Of a DNA stretch of 64,000 nt, positions 11,901 to 20,241 are shown one piece after another. The translations under genes and the position numbers were made by a program. This stretch comes from Montifringilla adamsi (lineage: Eukaryota > Chordata > Aves > Passeriformes > Passeridae). The first letter of the stretch is position 1, and every line of letters begins with the position of its first letter. The notes under the pieces are model-generated. The model saw only the letters and a program-made list of their open reading frames with translations. It was not told the DNA's origin and did no database searches. The stretch covers positions 2,918,305 through 2,982,304 of the forward strand of contig JAGGNK010013559.1 of assembly GCA_017590115.1 (NCBI GenBank), in the 5' to 3' direction.

Positions 11901-14900
11901 AAGCCCAAAAACCAACCTGCAGGGTGAGAGCTGCAGCCTCGGCTGGCGTCTCTCTCCATAAACCCTTCGCAAGGCACCGAAGTGGAACGCAGCAGGAAAC
12001 ATGACCCCGGGAGACCTGGGGCACGCCAGGAGCCTGTCCCACGGCTCCGGGCAGGTCCCTGTCCCTCCCCACGGCTCCATCTCCTCCCGGGGAGGAGCAC
12101 ACCCTGCCTGGGGGAGCAGGGTGGGCGGGAGGCACCTCCGGACCCCACCCTGTCCTCAGCCAACCCCGCCATCCCCACCTGCAGAGTCACCTGGCAGCAG
12201 GAATCTGCCCGGGTCAGCTAAACGGGACAGAAATGCAAATTGGCGTGGGTCCTGTCGGCGATTGTGGCTTGCAGTGGCGAGACTGAGCGTGGGAGGAGAG
12301 ACACAAAAGCCACCAGGGCAGCAGAGTGTGAGCAGAGCCTGGGCCAGGCGGGGCCGGGCTCGCTAAAGGACTCGGTAAAGAGCTCGTTATCTTAAACAAA
12401 TAGCTCCTGGAGAACCAGCAGTGTTAGAACTGGAGTTTGCTCTATAAATCAGAACGAGAAATGGTGTTTTACCAGCTGCCTCCTTAAGGAAGCAGGGGCT
12501 GATTCAGCACAGGAGCTGCTGGGGAGATCAGGGCGGCTCCAGAGCAGAGGCACAAACCCCACTTGGATGCCGAGGTGCTTTGCTGAGCTGGCTCTGTGTG
12601 GCAAGACCTGCAGATCAAAAGCTGGCTGCAGCTTTGCAGAGGTGCTGGACACGCTCTGAGGTTTCCCTCCAGGGCTGCCCCACGCCAGCCCTGCACACAG
12701 GGAACCACCTGGGGTGGTGTCCTTGCAAAGAAAACCTTCAGCCAGTCACTATTTTATCAACACAAATATCAAAATAGTTGATTTTTGGTTATCAGAGACA
12801 CCAAGGGAAGCACTTGAGCCATTCCCAGTGGATGTCCACCCAACCCTTCCCAGCAGGAACTGCCCCAGCTCCGAGCCCAGCCTGGTTCCTGCGCTGTCCC
12901 AAAGGCCAGTGGAACACACAGAGGGCTTTGGAGCTGCATGAGTCACCAGGACACCCAAAAACTGCACCCAGACACCCACAGCACCTCTGCACCCTGCTCA
13001 TCCAGCCCCTGCTGGGAGAAGCTGGCAGGGAAAGCTGTGCCCCAGCAGCAGGACAGACATTTACACCCCACAAAGATGATTTACTTCACTACAGACGGCT
13101 CTGAGAGCTGACAACACTCACAAAGCCACACACATCAGACAGGAGCTGCTCGAGGCACAGCTGCTCCTCCTGCCCAGCTCCCTCCAAGGCTGGAAATGAG
13201 GATTTTCAGGGAATTCCAGTAGGATTTGCTCCCAAGCTCCCACCTCCCCCATCCTTTCACGCTGACACCAGTGGGAGCAGGATGCTGGATGTGTGTCCTG
13301 CACAGAGCCTGGAACATTCCAAATAAAAGCAGGGAAAAAAGGCTCCCGTGTCTCAGGCAACATCTGCATCAGCCCCAGGTGCAGCACCCATGGGGAGGAC
13401 ATGGGTTAAAATCAGAGAAAGTCTCCCTGAATCTCCTTTTCTCCAGAGTGAACTGTAAATAATCACAATAAATAAATAAATAAATAAATAAATGTTAAAT
13501 AAATAAATAAATAAATGTCACTTTCCCATTTTACTAAATACAGCCAGATCTGACATAAATAAAAATAGGCCAGAATGGTACAAACAAAAACCTGAGTATC
13601 CTCAGGCTGCAAGTCAAAAGCAAACAAGCAGCAACTCTGCATCAGAAAGAAAAAAAATAAATGCTCACCGAAGGGGGAGAGCACGCCCCGTCTGCAGCTC
13701 TCAGGCATTTTTAATGGGAATCACTATTGGGATGACAGGGAATGCAGATATGAGTGTCCCTCCCCCCCAGTCCCGGTTGTCTGGGGAGTTTTTGAGGCAG
13801 AACTACTCCCACAGTCTGCATAATTCTCCGAAATGAAAAGGGAAATGGAGTTATTTAAAATCTGTTTCAATATAAGTATGGAAAACATCCTGCCAGAGGA
13901 GAAGTCTCTCAAAACAGCTATTTATGTAGCATTTCACAACACCACACAATTCTGTGAGTTTCTACTTAAAGCCAGGATTTCAAAGCACACAAACCAGGAC
14001 CTCACCTCGCACCTGACCCCAGCTTCCAGGGGCTGGTAAAAGAGCCTCAACAAAGATTTTTCCCCTTAAATAAACCTTATTTCTCCTAAAGTCGGTACTT
14101 CTTTAAGCACACTCGTTCACGCCAGTACCTCCCAGCCCCGAGGAATCACCTGGCTCTGAGCAACTTTTGAGGGAATTAAACAGGAAAGATTTCTGCCAGG
14201 CAGAAAGCAAAGGTGCACCCTAAAAATCAGATTTACATCCCCCTCCTTCCACCAAGGTGCCAGCCCCGCCGTGTCCCCGTGTCACGTTGTGGCGGCGGCT
14301 GGGTGACATTTAATTATCAGCAGTCATTAGGGCTAAACCCTAATGAGCTGCAGCAGGGCCATATGGTGCTGCTACTGCCCTTCATCCCAAACAGCACCGG
14401 GAGGCACCGGCGAGAGCCCTGCCCGCCCCTCAAATCCCCCCGGGAACATTCAATGGGTTCGTGCTCTTGGAAAGCCAAGCTGGGCACCAGAACTGGCTGA
14501 GCCAGGCACTGATTGCCCCGGTGGGGCCGGTGCCTGGCACAGCCCTCCCAAACAACCCCAAAAATGAGCAGCGACGCTTCCCCGCCCCCAGTGGGACGCG
14601 GCTCAGTCCCAAATTAGCAGCGGCACCACCTCGCTGCCCTCCACACCCACACCGAGGGCACCCTCACAGGTACAGGTGATGCTGTGGGCACAAACCTGCA
14701 GAGAACGGCATCGGCATTGACACCTTCTGCCAAAAATCAAGAGGCTCAGAAAATCCCGACCAGGGGATTTTCAATCCCCCAAGCCCCAGCAGCTGCATCC
14801 CAAAAGTTTCCCCCAGCCTGAGGGGCTGGGCTGGGCAGGAGCGGTTTCACAGCTCAAATCCCAAAGTTATCAGCGACACAGCTTTGCTAAAACCTCTTCG

Positions 14901-16240
14901 TTTCCCCTCCCGCCACACTTAACACGGGTCAGGGAGCGGGAGCAGCACCCGGGACAGGCGACACGGCGCGGGTGTCACCGCACAGCCCCTCGGGCCCCTT
15001 CCCACGCAGAGGAGGATGAATCTCTCCTGCAGAGCACCGACAGCACCAGCGCAGCACGGATCCCACATCAGGAACATCGGCACAAGCTCCCTCACCCGGG
15101 GTTTGGGCAGAGCTTCAGGCACAAATTCGAGAGGACTTTAACCCTCGCCTGTAAAGCTTTACATAGACGAACCCTCCCTGCTCACCGCCGGCTGCTGATG
15201 CCAACCCCGCCCATGAGCCGATCATCTCTTCTTTCCTGGAAAAGCTTAATTTTCCAAACCCGCCCGGCAGCACCGCGCCCACGCCCGCAGACCCCGGCCC
15301 GGTCCCTCCCGGTGCTCCCCGGGGGAGCGGGGGGACCCGGCAGGTCCCAAACCGGACCCGAGGGGCGCAGAGCTGGGGCGAGGGGGAGGGAGAGGGTCCG
15401 GGGGGAGAGTCCGGGCAGGGTAAAGGGATGCGGGGAGGGCAGGGGTGCGGGACAGCGAGGGGCAGGCAGGGGACAGAGAGGCAGGCAGGGGACAGCGAGG
15501 GGCAGGCAGGGGACAGCGAGGGGCAGGCAGGGGACAGAGAGGCAGGCAGGGGATAGGCAGGGGCCAGGCAGGGGCGAGCACTCACAGTCGCAGCGCAGGG
15601 CGCGCTCCCGCACCGCCTCCCCGCACAGGTCGCACCATCCCCGGCGCGGCAGGCGCGGGGCGAAGCGGTGGCCGCGGCCGCGCTCGGGGGGCTCCCGCGG
15701 AGCCGCGAAGATGCTCCGCACGTCGGGCAGCAGCCGCGGGGCTCCCCCGNNNNNNNNNNNNNNNNNNNNNNNNNNNNNNNNNNNNNNNNNNNNNNNNNNN
15801 NNNNNNNNNNNNNNNNNNNNNNNNNNNNNNNNNNNNNNNNNNNNNNNNNNNNNNNNNNNNNNNNNNNNNNNNNNNNNNNNNNNNNNNNNNNNNNNNNNNN
15901 NNNNNNNNNNNNNNNNNNNNNNNNNNNNNNNNNNNNNNNNNNNNNNNNNNNNNNNNNNNNNNNNNNNNNNNNNNNNNNNNNNNNNNNNNNNNNNNNNNNN
16001 NNNNNNNNNNNNNNNNNNNNNNNNNNNNNNNNNNNNNNNNNNNNNNNNNNNNNNNNNNNNNNNNNNNNNNNNNNNNNNNNNNNNNNNNNNNNNNNNNNNN
16101 NNNNNNNNNNNNNNNNNNNNNNNNNNNNNNNNNNNNNNNNNNNNNNNNNNNNNNNNNNNNNNNNNNNNNNNNNNNNNNNNNNNNNNNNNNNNNNNNNNNN
16201 NNNNNNNNNNNNNNNNNNNNNNNNNNNNNNNNNNNNCCAT
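1140..16240 (-). CDS. RASSF5: RASSF5 (NORE1/RAPL), 5' half of the gene, partial
   Basis: Ras-association family protein 5, an adaptor that binds active Ras or Rap1 through an RA domain and the MST1/2 kinases through a C-terminal SARAH helix. Three 5' exons are visible: the NORE1A first exon (15586 up to the gap at 15750; possible ATG at 16240), the second C1 exon (6029-6147) and the alternative RAPL first exon (1140-1259). Exon 2 and the RAPL exon both end in phase 0, so either can splice to the same next exon, which lies left of base 1. This matches the two-promoter layout known in mammals. The RA and SARAH parts are absent from the window, so the CDS is incomplete. IKBKE lies upstream on the same strand. 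Confidence 0.9.
2080..2215 (-). mobile_element. CR1 LINE 3' fragment
   Basis: Contains GGGATCCAGGGGCAGCCACA and CCCAATATCTCATCT, the reverse complement of the CR1 3' region. RASSF5 locus, left of the C1 exons. Confidence 0.75.
2216..4034. other. RASSF5 intron, no recognised gene
   Basis: Moderate-GC intron between the RAPL first exon and exon 2. No exon, RNA gene or clear repeat was recognised. Confidence 0.6.
4035..4205 (-). mobile_element. CR1 LINE 3' fragment
   Basis: Contains GAAATCATCAAGGCTGGAAA and CACGGTGACTCCACCACGTC, characteristic of an avian CR1 subfamily in reverse orientation. Confidence 0.75.
4591..5007 (+). mobile_element. Solo LTR, 417 bp, songbird ERV family (copy 1)
   Basis: Begins TGTCACCGTCATATTTTC and ends ACAATA. 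It is the same length and clearly homologous along its length to the reverse-oriented copy at 29697-30113. Contains AT-rich U3/R-like sequence with AATAAATTAGCC. No internal retroviral genes adjoin it, so it is a solo LTR. Flanking duplications are no longer clear (cactgc versus ccctgg). Confidence 0.85.
5302..5792 (+). mobile_element. Possible ERV LTR
   Basis: About 490 bp beginning TGACTTTGACCCTC and ending CTTTCCTGACACA (TG...CA ends), with a T/C-rich centre and a distinctly lower GC than its surroundings. Lies just left of RASSF5 exon 2. Similar to passerine LTR sequence from memory; no target-site duplication seen. Confidence 0.5.
6029..6147 (-). CDS. RASSF5: RASSF5 exon 2, second half of the C1 zinc finger
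   Basis: Acceptor CCCTGCAG before ACTGCAGG; donor CAG before GTACGT. Joined to exon 1 it completes the C1 ligand pattern: the spliced codon gives Tyr, then CRYTCHQECRSLIQLDC. This supplies the Cys, His and Cys ligands matching human NORE1A. The last residues (SPESTL and eight more) reach a phase-0 donor. A second AG six bases inside (TGCAG before GTACACG) would break the Cys ligands, so the outer acceptor is preferred. Confidence 0.92.
6290..6960. repeat. Minisatellite, unit about 18 bp (AACACACATGTCCCTTTT type)
   Basis: Roughly 35-40 imperfect units with insertions of the kind CATTATTCAGGCAC. A higher-order block (about 6513-6695) repeats at about 6701-6880. It begins about 140 bp from the acceptor of RASSF5 exon 2, inside the preceding intron. 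Confidence 0.93.
7205..7655 (-). mobile_element. Possible LTR-like AT-rich element (minus orientation)
   Basis: Sharp AT-rich island in GC-rich intron. On the minus strand it ends in a poly(A)-signal-like GGAATAAAAGTTTTT followed by CTCTCAGTTA. The same end (GACTGAAAATGGAATAGAAG, then CTCTCAGTTACCCCA) recurs at 20692-20750, showing it is dispersed. Confidence 0.5.
7703..7842 (-). mobile_element. CR1 LINE 3' fragment
   Basis: GGGTTTGGGTTGGAAGGGAC and the GATCCAGGGGCAGCCACAGC block, CR1 in reverse orientation. Confidence 0.8.
7900..8065. repeat. Tandem repeat, unit about 50 bp
   Basis: Four imperfect copies of a CCACCACAGC...AGAGGGCAGGGACA block in the RASSF5 intron. Confidence 0.8.
8907..8940. 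repeat. Poly(T) tract
   Basis: About 28 consecutive T. A second T run of about 20 lies at 8580-8600. They may mark retroposed tails, but no flanking retrocopy was recognised. Confidence 0.9.
9605..9765 (-). mobile_element. CR1 LINE 3' fragment
   Basis: TTGTTTGGGTGGGAAGAGAC followed by CACTTCCAGGGATGGGGCAG, CR1 in reverse orientation. Confidence 0.75.
9770..11300. other. RASSF5 intron, no supported gene
   Basis: Part of the long intron between exons 1 and 2. A 231-codon minus-strand open frame at 10200-10895 matches no RASSF5 segment and is not supported as an exon. Confidence 0.55.
11345..11612 (+). mobile_element. CR1 LINE 3' fragment
   Basis: Sense orientation: TTTAAACGAGATATTGGGAA, CTGTGGCTGCCCCTGGATCC, then CCAAACCATTCCATGG near the 3' end. 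Confidence 0.8.
11620..14890. other. RASSF5 intron, no recognised gene
   Basis: Apart from the AATA microsatellite at 13467-13516, nothing recognised on either strand. Confidence 0.55.
13467..13516. repeat. AATA microsatellite
   Basis: AATAAATAAATAAATAAATA-type tetranucleotide repeat, interrupted once by AATGTT. Confidence 0.93.
15425..15580. repeat. GC-rich minisatellite, unit about 21 bp, ending at the RASSF5 exon 1 donor
   Basis: Repeats of GGGGCAGGCAGGGGACAGCG and relatives, running to within a few bases of the GTGAGT donor at 15585. G-rich on the plus strand. Confidence 0.9.
15586..16240 (-). CDS. RASSF5: RASSF5 NORE1A first coding exon, interrupted by an assembly gap
   Basis: After the gap the frame reads DVRSIF, then a basic stretch and the start of a C1 (phorbol-ester type) zinc finger: GHRF, then CDLC, then LRC. 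It ends GAC T at 15586 before a GTGAGT donor. Bases 15750-16236 are N. Just beyond the gap an ATG (16240-16238, followed by G) is in the same frame as the C1 segment if the N count is exact. This ATG is a plausible start, but the N-terminal sequence cannot be read. The exon is in a CpG-rich block. Confidence 0.8.
15750..16236. other. Assembly gap (487 N)
   Basis: A run of undetermined bases inside the CpG-rich first exon of RASSF5. GC-rich avian first exons are often lost in short-read assemblies. The N count may be an estimate. Confidence 0.99.
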
Positions 16241-16829
16241 GGGCTCGGAGCGGCGGGCGCGGGGCAGCGCAGGCGCCTTGCACCGGCCGGGAGGGAGGAG
16301 ACACAGCGGGGGTGGCACCGGGAGCGGCCCCGCGGGGCGCCCCTCCCGTGGGGACCCCCCCGAGGGTCGGGAGGCTTGGCACCCGCGACACCAGCGATGT
16401 TTGCCCGTGGACGCGCTCCCCGCCCTGGCATTCCCCGTGCGCGCCCCGGGAGTGTCCCCGCTGCTCTCTCGCCGGGAATCCCCGCTCCGGGGGGCTCTCC
16501 CCGCCGGACAGTCACCCCGCGGGTCTGGGGTTCCCCGCGGGGGTCTGTGCATCCCCCGGGGGGTCCCAAGAAGCACAGGCAGCGTTTTTCCACAGAGCCT
16601 TCCGGGCAGCGCAGCCCGCCGCAGGCGCTCTGTCGCGGCTCTGTCCCCGCGGGAGCAGCACGGTCCCGCCTGGGGCAGCGGGGAAAAGCCCCTGTCCCCT
16701 CTGCGGGGACAGCCGCGATCCGAGGGCTGCGACACGCAGGAATGAATTCCCTCCCCACGGAGCTGAGGCTCCCGTGCTTGTGGGAAACGCGAAAGGGAAA
16801 ATACCGCGGCCAAACCTGGAAGCGCAGCA

Positions 16830-17065
16830 GCTCGGGGACAGTGGTGACAGGGGACAGCGGTGATCGGGGGGACAGCAGTGATCAGGGACAGCGGTGATCG
16901 GGGGACTGCGGTGACGGGGGGACAGCGGTGACCGGGGACAGCGGTGACAGGGGACAGCGGTGACGGGGGGACAGCGGTGACCGGGGACAGCGGTGACCGG
17001 AGACAGCAGTGATCGGGGACAGCGGTGACCGGGGACAGCGGTGACCAGGGACAGCGGTGCCCGTG
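16830..17065. repeat. GC-rich minisatellite, unit about 16-18 bp
   Basis: About 14 units of GGGGACAGCGGTGACC type upstream of RASSF5 exon 1. The G4 runs recur at short spacing. Confidence 0.92.
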
Positions 17066-17366
17066 GCGCTGCTGGCACACCTTCCCCCTGGCAGGGCTGG
17101 GGGTGGCCGCACCTGGAGCTGCGTGTCCCCTGCCACTGCCAGTGACCCTCCTTCCAGCGCCGGGAGTGTCACAGGGCGTGGGGAAGTCACTGTCCCCCCC
17201 TCCCTGCTGGCCCGAGGGCGATTGCTCCTTTGGCGTGCGTGGCTGGAGGGTGACACAGCCCTGAGCCATGCAGGGGTGACAGCACAGGCCCTGCTCTGCC
17301 GCTCTCACTCCTCCTGGTTTGAAACACGTTCATTCCGACAGAATTATCCCGAATTTCGGCCGGGGA

Positions 17367-18205
17367 TGTCCTCCATGAACTGTGAATTCTATCAGGAATC
17401 ACCTACAAAAAAGGAAATTTCTGAGGGTGAAGGTCTACCTGGCACCTGGCTGGGAACCTCCTAAAACCATTCTGGACTTTCATTTTCCCAATACCATCAT
17501 GGAGACAGCTCCAGGAAAATCAGGATCAGCATTTTAAAGGAGAGGGAGAGTGACTTTTTAGTGATAGGACAAGGGGGATGGCTTTAAAGTAAAAGAGGAG
17601 AGATTTAGATGAGATGTTGGGAAGGAATTGTACATATTCCCATTGTCCATCTGCATTCAGGTTTTTGGAAGAGAAGGGAGGGGAGAGCGGCTGCAGGGAG
17701 GGCAGAGCTGGGCTGGGTGAATCCGGGTTTATGGGAAGCTGAATTTGACGTCCCCGTGTACTCCTGAGGACAGGATAAGCTGAGGATATCTAAATCCTTT
17801 TCAAGGATTCTAATTTGAAGGATGGATTAAAACACTGGCTCTGAATCACAGCAGCCTAGTAACCCCCTAATAACAGCTTCAAACCGAAAGAGGAATAATG
17901 CAGCTGGGAAAATCAGAGTTTTGTTCTGTGCTAAGCAGCAAGATTAATTTTTGGCAGGTTTTTTCCTTCCCAATTCAGGATCCTGCTTTGCTTTCATACC
18001 TCCTCTGCATCTGCTTGAAAACAGCAGCAGATTTATTCCTCAGTAAATTGTTCCACAAAAGTTTGGTGGCTTGTCCTATGTCCTCCACAAACTGTTAATT
18101 GTATCAGAAATCACCTACAATGAAGGAAATTTCTGGCTGGGAACCTCCTAAAACCATTCTGGGCTTTCATTTTCTCAACACCATCCTAGGAGACAGCTCC
18201 AGTCT
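17367..18205. repeat. Pair of diverged direct repeats, about 130 bp each
   Basis: 17367-17515 and 18078-18205 share GTCCTCCA...ACTGT, ATCACCTACAA, GGCTGGGAACCTCCTAAAAC and GGAGACAGCTCCAG, with substitutions and a deletion in the second copy. Between RASSF5 and IKBKE. Confidence 0.8.
17515..17660 (+). mobile_element. CR1-derived fragment
   Basis: TTTAGATGAGATGTTGGGAA and the preceding block match the CR1-like part at 11305-11420. The final 74 bp recur almost exactly at 19258-19330. Confidence 0.65.
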
Positions 18206-18974
18206 CTGTTCTGCAGCCTCAGGACACAAAAATACGAAATAAATGTAATATTTTCTGTCCCCACAGCAAGCTCTGGCTCAGCCTGCACAAGGGGCTCATG
18301 ACAGTCATTATCCTTCCCTTCAGGTATTTAGAGCTGACAGCACAGGGAGCTCTTTTAGGCCACAGGTTAAAACATTTTTGGGGAAAAAGAAAACTCCAAG
18401 TAATTAACATTGGCAGAAAAATTCTTGTTTCATTTGGATTCCAGAAGTCCCCTCTGCAGCTGCTGTGTTACAGCAGTTAAAGCATGACAAGGGCTATTAG
18501 CAAAAACTCTTTTTTCTGTTTGCCAAGAAATAAATCCCTTTTAGTTGAAGCCAAACATGTTCCAGGTCAAACGCTCAGCTGGTGCGAGTCAGTGCAGCTC
18601 CTGTGAGTGCCAGGAGGTGCAGCAGGGACCCTGCCTGGGCTCCCTGCCCTGCTCCTTTGGGAATACCAGAGAATTCTGCCTGCATTCAAAATAATGTCCA
18701 TTAGAAAACCCAGGGAACACCAGAAAAAAATTCTTAGGAGAAAAGCTTTGAAGGGATGGATTAGCTCCACCTCTGCACAGCAAACAGTTGGGTTTGACAT
18801 TCAGGATGTTGGTTTTTATAATTAAAATGAATGGGGAGCTCTGGTGCCAAATTCCACTGGGGAAAGGCTTCCTGGGCGGGGGAGGCTCCTGGGCACCCTT
18901 GGCATGTTCCTACAAGAAAGTCAGGCTGGGCACAGCCCTGCAGCTGCTCCTCCCTCCTTCTGCTGCCTTTGCAG

Positions 18975-19260
18975 GGATGGATGGATGTGCCCTGGCACTG
19001 GGATGTGCCAGGATGGGTGGGGTGGGCCCAGCAGGGTGGGGTCTGTCACCCTGCCCAGCTCTGGATGCTGCTCCCTGGGATGGGGAGGTGGGATGGACCC
19101 AGCAGGGTGGGGTCTGTCACCCTGCCCAGCTCTGGATGCTGCTCCCTGGGGTGGGGATGTGGGATGAGCCCAGCAGGGTGGGATCTGTCCCCTTGCTGCT
19201 CCCTGGGATGGGGAGGTGGGATGATCCCAGTAGGGTGAGGTTTGTCACCCTGCCCAAAGT
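18975..19260. repeat. Tandem repeat, unit about 60-70 bp
   Basis: Four imperfect copies of a CCAGCAGGGTGGGGTCTGTC, then CTGCTCCCTGGGATGGGGA block between IKBKE and RASSF5. Confidence 0.88.
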
Positions 19261-19330
19261 AAAAGAGGAGAGATTTAGATGAGATGTTGGGAAGGAATTG
19301 TACATATTCCCATTGTCCATTTGCATTCAG
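19255..19330 (+). mobile_element. CR1-derived fragment, near-identical to 17587-17660
   Basis: Shares AAAGTAAAAGAGGAGAGATT through TGCATTCAG with 17587-17660, with one difference seen. Lies at the end of a 60-70-bp tandem repeat. Confidence 0.65.
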
Positions 19331-19525
19331 AGCCTCAAGGAAAGGGTGCAGAGGAGGAAAATCACAGGGGTGATTCCCAGCTCTTCCCAGTCTGAATAAA
19401 TGGACAACCACACCAACACTTCTTCTGTCTGCACACCCAGAGGTTTTCTTTCATTTGGGGGCTGGAAAACTCATCCTGTGAGGAGCAACTGAAGGAGCTG
19501 GAGGTGTTTACCCGGGAGAAAAGGA

Positions 19526-19722
19526 TGTGGTATTCCCATTCTCTGAACAGAGAGAGACATCATTCTCTCTCCCAGGATTTTTCCTGGGGAAGGCAGTGAG
19601 AAAGCAAATAGAGATAAGAAATGTTTTCTCTGCTCCCTCTGAGCTTTCTCACTGCCTTCCCCAGGAAAAATCCTGGGAGAGAGAATGATGTCTCTCTCTG
19701 TTCAGAGAATGGGAATACCACA
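19526..19722. repeat. 80-bp perfect inverted repeat with 37-bp spacer
   Basis: Left arm 19526-19605 and right arm 19643-19722 are exact reverse complements by eye. The spacer is 19606-19642. The arms resemble the 5' end of songbird ERV LTRs (CCCAGGATTTTTCCTGGGGA). Confidence 0.95.
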
Positions 19723-19817
19723 AAAGGAGGCTCGGGAGGAAACTTATGGCTCCCTACAACTCCCTGGAAGGAGGCTGAGGTGAGGTGGGGTTGGTCTCTT
19801 CTCCCAGGTAACAACTG

Positions 19818-19880
19818 ACAGGATAAGAGGCTTCAAGTTGCACCACGGGAGATTTAAATTGGATATTAGGGGAAAAAAAA
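19818..19880 (+). mobile_element. CR1 LINE fragment
   Basis: GACAGGATAAGAGGCTTCAA and ATTTAAATTGGATATTAGG, CR1 sense orientation, truncated at an A run. Confidence 0.6.
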
Positions 19881-20169
19881 AACATAGACTCTGGGTTTTG
19901 CAGAGATTTTCATACAGAAAAATCTGTATCTAGTTCCCCATGGCAGTGAGCAGCAGTCAGTGCTGGGCAGCACAGGGAAAAGGCTGGAAAGAGGGGGCTG
20001 AAATGATGGGGAAGTTCTTGGCTAAAACTCCAAGAAAGAGAAATTCAGCTGCTGCCAGCCCATGATGCAAACACGGGGAGGTTAAAAACCCCACGGGGAG
20101 GTGACTGTGGCTGTGCTGGTGGCTCCCAGGGAGCCCACCCAGCCCGGCTGGAGGAGCAGGGTCACTCAC

Positions 20170-20241
20170 CGCTCGATGATGCTGTTGTTGAGCTGCAGAT
20201 CGCAGGAGACCGACCTCAGCTGCTGCAGCAACTCCTGCATC
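20170..20241 (-). CDS. IKBKE: IKBKE coding exon 19 (residues 684-707), last exon identified
   Basis: Acceptor GTCCCTGCAG before GATGCAGGAG. Encodes [17 protein letters not shown] and NNSIIER, matching human MQELCEGM...DNNRIIER. Ends GAG CG before GTGAGTGAC, so a further exon completing Arg and supplying the stop must follow below 20160. The intron on its 5' side starts with a minisatellite carrying copies of this exon's 5' junction. Confidence 0.93.

Larger units (their letters stand above)
14900..17060 (-). promoter_or_regulatory. CpG-rich candidate promoter region of RASSF5 NORE1A
   Basis: Dense CpG and very high GC on both sides of the gap, surrounding the NORE1A first exon. The ends contain minisatellites, so only the central part is a likely CpG-island promoter. 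Exact limits and start site cannot be set from sequence alone. Confidence 0.5.

Noticed and set aside
13118..14040. Possible small exons near short splice-like motifs
   Set aside because: No conserved peptide and no matching phase with RASSF5.
15115..17308. Very long open frames across the gap (409-708 codons)
   Set aside because: They are inflated by untranslatable N and by GC-rich minisatellites. Only the C1 segment of one frame is supported.
18219..18282. Candidate terminal IKBKE exon (RLSQSLLWGQ..., stop at 18219)
   Set aside because: Phase and acceptor fit, but length and sequence do not match the conserved C-terminus. A competing phase-compatible site at about 18211 shows such fits arise by chance.
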